DNA from: Cytidiella melzeri
Lineage: Eukaryota > Basidiomycota > Agaricomycetes > Polyporales > Irpicaceae
Direction of reading: 5' to 3'
Assembly: GCA_022592445.1 (NCBI GenBank)
Contig: JABYQR010000700.1
Coordinates: 1-11,520 of the forward strand
Length of the DNA: 11,520 nucleotides
A program made the position numbers and the translations under genes. Positions 7,024 to 11,520 of the stretch are shown here, in pieces (the stretch's first letter is position 1; every line of letters starts with the position of its first letter). The notes under the pieces were generated by a model, which was given only the letters and a program-made list of their open reading frames with translations, made no database searches and was not told the DNA's origin.

Positions 7024-7071
7024 ATAATACCGTTGCCTGGTAAGGCAAGTCTTGTAGAAACATTGAAAATC
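7024..7071 (-). pseudogene. Possible further exon remnant of the DUF6532-like gene
   Basis: This 48-nt island lies between the foldback and the start of the gypsy-type unit. Read on the minus strand, and joined over the foldback to 5789, it stays open in the frame of the N-terminal DUF6532 fragment (SMFLQDLPYQATVLC, then DSRGDFDND). It includes an ATG. The piece is too short for homology to be judged, so this rests on frame continuity alone. Confidence 0.35.
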
Positions 7072-7644
7072 TGTGACACCCCTACTCCCTCACGTCTCTG
7101 GACGTGCTGGAGTTTTCTTTCCCCTTTCTTCTAGGTCTTGTGCCTGTGCGTGGGCCCCTCTACAAACCCTCTAGAAATAGAGGTAGCCGGACCATAGGCT
7201 TTAAGTGGTAGTCATGTCTAGGCCTTGCCTTGATGTGCACAACTTGAATCACCCTCTCGCCCGACACTCGTAGAGCTGATCAGAGCAGGGGTTGGCATTA
7301 TGCCAACATGATAAAAGTGTGCCTCCCCACAGGCGATAGTGGAGTCTGGTGTCAGACAGCTCATTATAAGAGCTAGACAACAGGACTTGAAGCCCATGAG
7401 TGCCTAGGCACGAAGACGGGTAACTTGTTCTGGCTGGACTTAGGGTCAGTGAAATACTGATCCGCCAACCATTTGCCGCATGGGTGGAACCATAACGGAG
7501 ATCCTTACACCACCGGACCTGGAGAGAGAGTCCAGGCCGACGCCGGCACTACCCCACGCATACACAGGACCTCTCCTTTATGGAGATTTGTTTTGCACAT
7601 CACTGAGCTGTCAAGCTCATCACGCATTGTCACACACAGTCACC
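7072..7644 (+). other. Hairpin-rich leader or LTR-like segment of the gypsy-type unit
   Basis: The segment starts TGTGACACC, like many fungal Ty3/gypsy LTRs, and has TTGTCACA at 7627-7634, giving a 7-bp TGTGACA/TGTCACA inverted pair 563 bp apart. Against a simple LTR, no primer-binding site starting TGG follows 7634; the next ORF begins 10 nt later. The stretch is unusually full of perfect short hairpins: CACGTC/GACGTG (7091-7106), CCTCTA-GAAA-TAGAGG (7168-7183), GTTGGCAT/ATGCCAAC (7291-7307), GTCTG/CAGAC (7344-7357), AGCTC/GAGCT (7358-7374), GTGCCTAGGCAC (7400-7411), GGGTCAGT/ACTGATCC (7443-7463), CCTGGA/TCCAGG (7518-7536) and TGAGCT/AGCTCA (7604-7619). It may be a structured RNA leader. I do not match it to a known RNA family. 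Confidence 0.45.
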
Positions 7645-8424
7645 ATGCCTCTTTCCCGCTTCATCGCTGCTAGGTCTGGCCACAAGGCCCCCTACTCCAT
7701 TCCTGTCCGTAATGAAGTCACCGGACTTCAGGAACGCCTCACCGTCTCAAAAGAGACACTTGAAAAGTTTAAAGACGCTGGCAAGCCTCGCCGGCTCAAG
7801 TACCCCGATAACAAGCCTCTCATCAAGAGGATCGACCTCGAGGAGCAGGCTCGTACCACCATCGAGCATGAAGAGAACCAGGCTCGCATGAGCCAGGTCT
7901 CTCACCTCATGTCTCAACTCAGCCTTCTCAATCGTATCGAGAAGCAGGAGAAGGAGAAAGCTGAAAAGCTTTCTCTTCTCCAACGTATCGAGGAGCGCAA
8001 TCAACGCGCTTACATTCCCACTCCCACTTCTCTTCCCGCCACCCTCCACTTCCGTAAAACAAAGCTTATGCTTCGTCAGCAGGAGTTCGAACCAATGATC
8101 ACAGCAGCCTGTCAAAGGCTTGAACCTGTGCTCAAGAAGCTGGACACCTCCTTCTTGAGTGGTGGGCAATCATCTAACCATCAACTCAACACTCGTCGAG
8201 AAAAAGCCCAGCTGCTGATTGGTCGTGTCTTCATGGTTGAACAGTGGTTCAAGGAGAATCACACAGACAAGATGATGAATAGGGAATGGAGAATGTTAAA
8301 AAAGGACTTAAAGAGTTTAGGCAGGATTAGTTTTGTAGACATACATCGGAGATGGGGTTATATCCTAGAGCTACTAGAAGGGCTGTTTGACATGAACACC
8401 TTTGTATATGCGGAAATGGAATAA
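7645..8424 (+). CDS. Coiled-coil protein of unknown function upstream of gag (259 aa)
   Basis: I do not recognise this protein. The start is taken at ATG 7645, which has a good context (CACCATGCC). An in-frame ATG at 7480 would add 55 residues of unlikely composition read through the hairpin-rich leader. The N-terminus is basic (MPLSRFIAARSGHK), and a Lys/Arg-rich part around residues 43-62 follows. A predicted coiled coil runs from about residue 60 to 125, with a near-duplicated heptad block (LSLLNRIEKQ, then LSLLQRIEER). After a Pro/Thr-rich hinge comes a helical C-terminal half with many charged residues. The stop is TAA at 8422. It sits 170 nt before gag on the same strand, so it may be an extra ORF of the retrotransposon or a host-derived passenger. 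Codon choice changes sharply after about 8265: C/G-ending codons before, AGA/AGG/TTA/CTA/ATA after. The frame is uninterrupted while the gag-pol behind it is broken. Confidence 0.7.
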   Translation: MPLSRFIAARSGHKAPYSIPVRNEVTGLQERLTVSKETLEKFKDAGKPRRLKYPDNKPLIKRIDLEEQARTTIEHEENQARMSQVSHLMSQLSLLNRIEKQEKEKAEKLSLLQRIEERNQRAYIPTPTSLPATLHFRKTKLMLRQQEFEPMITAACQRLEPVLKKLDTSFLSGGQSSNHQLNTRREKAQLLIGRVFMVEQWFKENHTDKMMNREWRMLKKDLKSLGRISFVDIHRRWGYILELLEGLFDMNTFVYAEME

Positions 8425-8594
8425 AATGTATGGGCTGACAAGCCTCATTTTACCCGGTGACAACTTCCTGAAAAGGATTTAATGTGTGAAAACAACTCTG
8501 ACAAGAGTTCAATGTGTGAAAAGTGGTGTTTCTCTTCTTCTTATACTAGAAATAGTATTTCGCTTATCCTTTGCTAACTAAGAAATTAGAAGCA
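8425..8594 (+). other. Spacer between the extra ORF and gag with a short direct repeat
   Basis: No gene is seen in these 170 nt. AATGTGTGAAAA occurs at 8481-8492 and again at 8511-8522, 30 nt apart. The rest is a T-rich leader running up to the gag ATG. There is no TGG-type primer-binding site next to an LTR-like CA end. Confidence 0.5.
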
Positions 8595-10052
8595 ATGGCC
8601 ACTCAATCCAACGCCAGATCCAACGCTGCCCCCACTGCTGCCAATCTCACTCATTCTGTTCCTTTTGGGAAAATCACTCCCATCGTCTATAACCCTTCGG
8701 TTGAGAACTTCGAGCAGCACATATTCCACGGCCTCAATATAGCCCAAAGGGCCTTCACCCCCACGGTTGAGGGTGAAGCAACTACGGCCATCGTTCACAA
8801 TATGATGAATCAGATGGTTCTCATATGGAACAATCAGTTGTCGTTGTTGGAAGATAACCTCCAGGAATACGTTTATAAGGTCGCTCAAGACCTTTACTCA
8901 CAATGTGCTGCAGACACACAAGTCCAGCGAATGGACACTGACCTAGATATGGTCAAAACGACAATCACTAACGTGGTCAATCAGATCAACCAGCTTCCCC
9001 TGTCTCAAGGACAAGGAGGATCCTTGCGCCAGCCTAAGATTGGCGAACCCCCAGAGTTCAACGGTACTGATGGCAAGGTCAAGTTCAACGAGTGGTTGAA
9101 CAAGATCTCTCTGTGGCTTGTCCACGAGAACGTTGCTACAGACAGGCAACGTATTGCCGTCGCGATGAACCGGCTCTCAGGCGCGGCGGCTCAATACATG
9201 GAGCCGTGGATCAAGAAGTTGACAAAGGGTCAGACGATTGGAACGTGGGAGAGTTCGAAAATGAGCTCAAAGTACAATACGGACAATGGGACGACAAGGA
9301 AGGTGCTCGAAAGGAGCTCAATGCCTTGTTCAACAACACGGATCTGGCGCATAAAAACTTCGTCAAGTACGCGGAACGCTTCCGTACACTTGGCAGGCTT
9401 TCTGGATACGAAGACGACTTGCTCATTCATAAGCTCAAGCACGTCATCGAGAAGGACATGAGGCTCATCATGATTGGAAAAGATGAAAATCAAATTCCGA
9501 CAACTTGGCCTCAGTTCCTCGACCTCTTGCTCGACATCCACAAGAAGGTCTATCCGGAGAAAGCGCAGGGCCAGATCTTTGCGAAGGAAAAGGATACGTC
9601 CACTCCTATGGAGGTGGACGCTGCGGATAAAAAGAAGAAGAAGAATGAGAAGCAGAACAAGGGCAAGGGCAAAGAGGTGAACTCGACTGAAAAGTCGGAG
9701 AAGTTCTGCCACATCCACAAGTCGAAAGGACACAATACGGATGAGTGCAACCTCAACGGCCTGAAGAAGAAGCCCGATGATAAGAAGAAGGAAGTGAAGA
9801 AGGATGGCAAGTCTTCGGTGCCGAAGAAGATTCGGGCAGCAGATGCTGAGGACTCTGGGTGGACAGCGAGGCCGAAGCCCCTAAGGCTTCGTCGTCAAAA
9901 ACAAAAAACGTAAATACCGCGCGCCTAGAGTTGGCGGCTCATATTGAGGAGGTTCCAACGGAAGATGATGAACCTTCGACTCCTCACCCGTCCCCTGACA
10001 AGGGTAAAGGGAAAAAGCCGACCAAACGCAAGGATTTTTTCCGAAGCGTCAT
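8595..10052 (+). pseudogene. Ty3/gypsy Gag (capsid and zinc knuckle), broken by frameshifts
   Basis: Gag packages the element's RNA in cytoplasmic particles. ATG 8595 in AGCAATGGCC starts an open frame to about 9250. It includes a helical N-terminal part and the retrotransposon-gag block (PPEFNGTDGKVKFNEWL near 9049, then RIAVAMNRLSGAAAQYM). The capsid domain continues in another frame from about 9250 to 9858 (QYGQWDDKEGARKEL, YAERFRTLGRLSGY). A Lys-rich linker leads to a zinc knuckle at 9707-9748 with C-x2-H-x4-H-x4-C spacing. From about 9859 to 10038 a third frame carries an acidic, Pro-rich region. Every shift is a net -1: near 9247-9252, near 9855-9862, and at the T run around 10035. As it stands the gene gives only truncated Gag. 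Position of the Gag/Pol border is unknown; both may form one polyprotein. Confidence 0.85.
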
Positions 10053-10786
10053 GTGACTCCCTGCGGACATGATTGCTTAGGCCCAGATATCCTCGATCTT
10101 TGTAATGTAGATACTGTCAAAAATGTAGCGCGTTCTAAGAATTCATTTTTTCTACCGGTTACAATTTGGGTATACGGAAAGAAAGTGCAGGTCAAAGCTC
10201 TGGTACATTCAGGAGCCACAACCACGTTCATCAGTAAGTCAGTGGTTGAAAGTAACAATCTGGTCACAAATCAACTGGCATCACCGTTTAACGTCATCAA
10301 CGTCGATGGTACTCCCAATAAAGATGGTCAAATCACTCACTCAGTACGTGCATACCTAGAAATAGATTCGCACCGAGCAAGACAACACATGCTCGTTACT
10401 GATCTCGGTAGTAAACAAATGATTATTGGGATGACCTTCTTACGCCGCCACAATCCGGAGATAGATTGGGCAAATGGCGAGTGGAGATTTACCAGATGTC
10501 CTGAACTCTGTGCCCCAAGAGCTCGTAAAAACATCACTGTAACTCAAGAAGAGATCGATGAACTTGAGTTACCTAAGGGACGTTCGGTGTCAGACAACCT
10601 GGACGGAATAGGAAATGTCGACCCGGACAACCCTCACATCCACTGGATTGACTTAGACGATCCAGAAGACCAAGAAATAGCAGAAATAATCGCTGAACTT
10701 TCTGGAAAGGAAGATGAGGGCTTTGAAGACGGCTTTGACGAACAAGAATCCGTCAATTGGAAGCCATTAGTACCAAAATATCTTGG
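10053..10786 (+). pseudogene. Ty3/gypsy retropepsin-like aspartic protease region with altered active site
   Basis: The frame runs open across this stretch. After PCGHDCLGPDILDLCN comes the retropepsin fold: VKALVHSGATTTFIS matches the family core A-L-(I/V)-D-S-G-A-T, but the catalytic Asp is His (CAT at 10206-10208). Further hallmarks are the beta-hairpin segment around HMLVTDLGSKQMIIGMTFL (the I-I-G-M-x-F-L flap/C-terminal motif) and the trailing NPEIDWANGEWRF. An acidic linker follows (10590-10760). The frame then slips by -1 near 10780-10787, entering RT. With His at the active site the enzyme should be dead, since the dimer needs two Asp residues. Codons in this part are more A/T-ending than in the capsid part of gag. 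Confidence 0.8.
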
Positions 10787-11520
10787 GAATTTGGTGACGT
10801 CTTTTCAAAGAAAAAATCAGAGCGCATGCCGTTACGCAAACCGTACGATCACGCGATCGAATTTGAGGAAGGTGCCTCCCTTCCCAAAGCGGCTAAACTA
10901 TACCCGCTGTCTCCAATGGAAAAGAATTCTCTAGATCAATGGATGAAGAGGAACTCCGAAAAGGTTACATCCGCAAATCGAAAAGTCCGATTGCAGCACC
11001 TGTGTTCTTCGTCAAGAAGAAAGATGGCTCGTTGCGCCTTGTGCAAGACTACCGAAAACTGAACGACATCACGGTGAAAAACCGGTACCCCATACCTCGC
11101 ATCAACGATTTAATCAATTCGTTAAGCAAGGCTAAGGTCTTCTCAAAGATTGATCTTAGATGGGGATACAATAACGTTTGCATCCGAAAGGGTGACGAAT
11201 GGAAGACGGCGTTCATCACACACCGTGGCCTTTTCGAAGCCAAGGTGATGTATTTTGGTTTCAGCAACGCACCTGCAACGTTCCAAGCCATGATGAATGA
11301 AATTCTGAGTGATTTGATCTTAGAAGGACATGTCATGGTGTATCTCGACGACATCCTCATCTTCACTGAAGACAAGAAGGAAAACCGTCGCATCACACAG
11401 GAAGTGCTCAAGCGTCTACGCGAGAACAATCTATTTGCCAAACCGGAAAAATGCTTTTTTGAAAAAGATCACATTGAGTACCTAGGCATGATTATTTCTC
11501 ACGGACACATCGAGATGGAT
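10784..11520 (+). pseudogene. Ty3/gypsy reverse transcriptase (3'-partial, one internal frameshift)
   Basis: The region starts with EFGDVFSKKKSERMPLRKP, typical of the segment before RT, in one frame to about 10940. It then shifts by -1 at CAATGGATGAAG and continues to the window end without a stop. RT landmarks are [27 protein letters not shown], the first catalytic Asp in [28 protein letters not shown], and the YLDD box at 11341-11352 followed by ILIF. It then reaches [16 protein letters not shown], the RT thumb/connection. RNase H, integrase and the 3' LTR must lie beyond the window. Catalytic residues of RT are intact although the frame is broken, so decay is not old. Confidence 0.9.

Noticed and set aside
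7347..7359. TGGTGTCAGACAG as a primer-binding site resembling TGGTATCAGAGC
   Set aside because: No LTR end in CA precedes it, and the sequence is already explained by the GTCTG/CAGAC hairpin.
9230..9733. 167-aa minus-strand open frame rich in Leu
   Set aside because: It is antisense to the Lys-rich gag linker; the Leu and Phe content results from complementing AAG and GAA codons.

Overview
The window looks like repeat-rich nuclear DNA of a filamentous basidiomycete, probably an Agaricomycete. Three things point there: a protein of the fungal DUF6532 type, 49-56 nt GT..AG introns, and both Ty1/copia and Ty3/gypsy retrotransposons. No bacterial operon structure, tRNA, rRNA or CRISPR was seen. 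All family names come from motif recognition by eye; no database search was run.

Layout. (1) 2-2950 (+) is the 3' part of a Ty1/copia pol (integrase, reverse transcriptase, RNase H). It is one reading frame with a single in-frame TGA at 1910. A polypurine tract and a 3' LTR starting at 2973 follow. (2) 3300-3565 (-) holds possible exons of an unrecognised gene; 3566-3884 is AT-rich with no convincing gene. (3) A DUF6532-type gene lies on the minus strand. Its C-terminal half (3885-4759, four exons) is well preserved. Its N-terminal half (5590-5789) is separated from it by an 828-bp insertion (4763-5590) flanked by the direct repeat ATGTC. Further upstream the gene is split again by a 1.23-kb foldback element (5790-7023), and a possible remnant lies at 7024-7071. 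(4) The foldback consists of two LTR-like arms of about 600 bp in inverted orientation around a 19-nt loop. Each arm has GCGCTTATC-type tandem repeats at its outer end, heat-shock-element-like GAA/TTC arrays, a CRE-like palindrome and a TATA box. (5) From 7072 a Ty3/gypsy-type unit runs to the window edge (+): a hairpin-rich leader or LTR-like region, an extra 259-aa coiled-coil ORF (7645-8424), gag with a CHHC knuckle, an aspartic protease whose catalytic Asp is His, and reverse transcriptase with an intact YLDD. The gag-pol frame is broken five times, each time by a net -1 shift.

The region reads as a nested-insertion site in which at least two and probably three elements landed in one host gene. 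The parts most likely to be new are the foldback with stress-type promoter motifs in both arms, the extra ORF upstream of gag, and the hairpin-rich segment before it.
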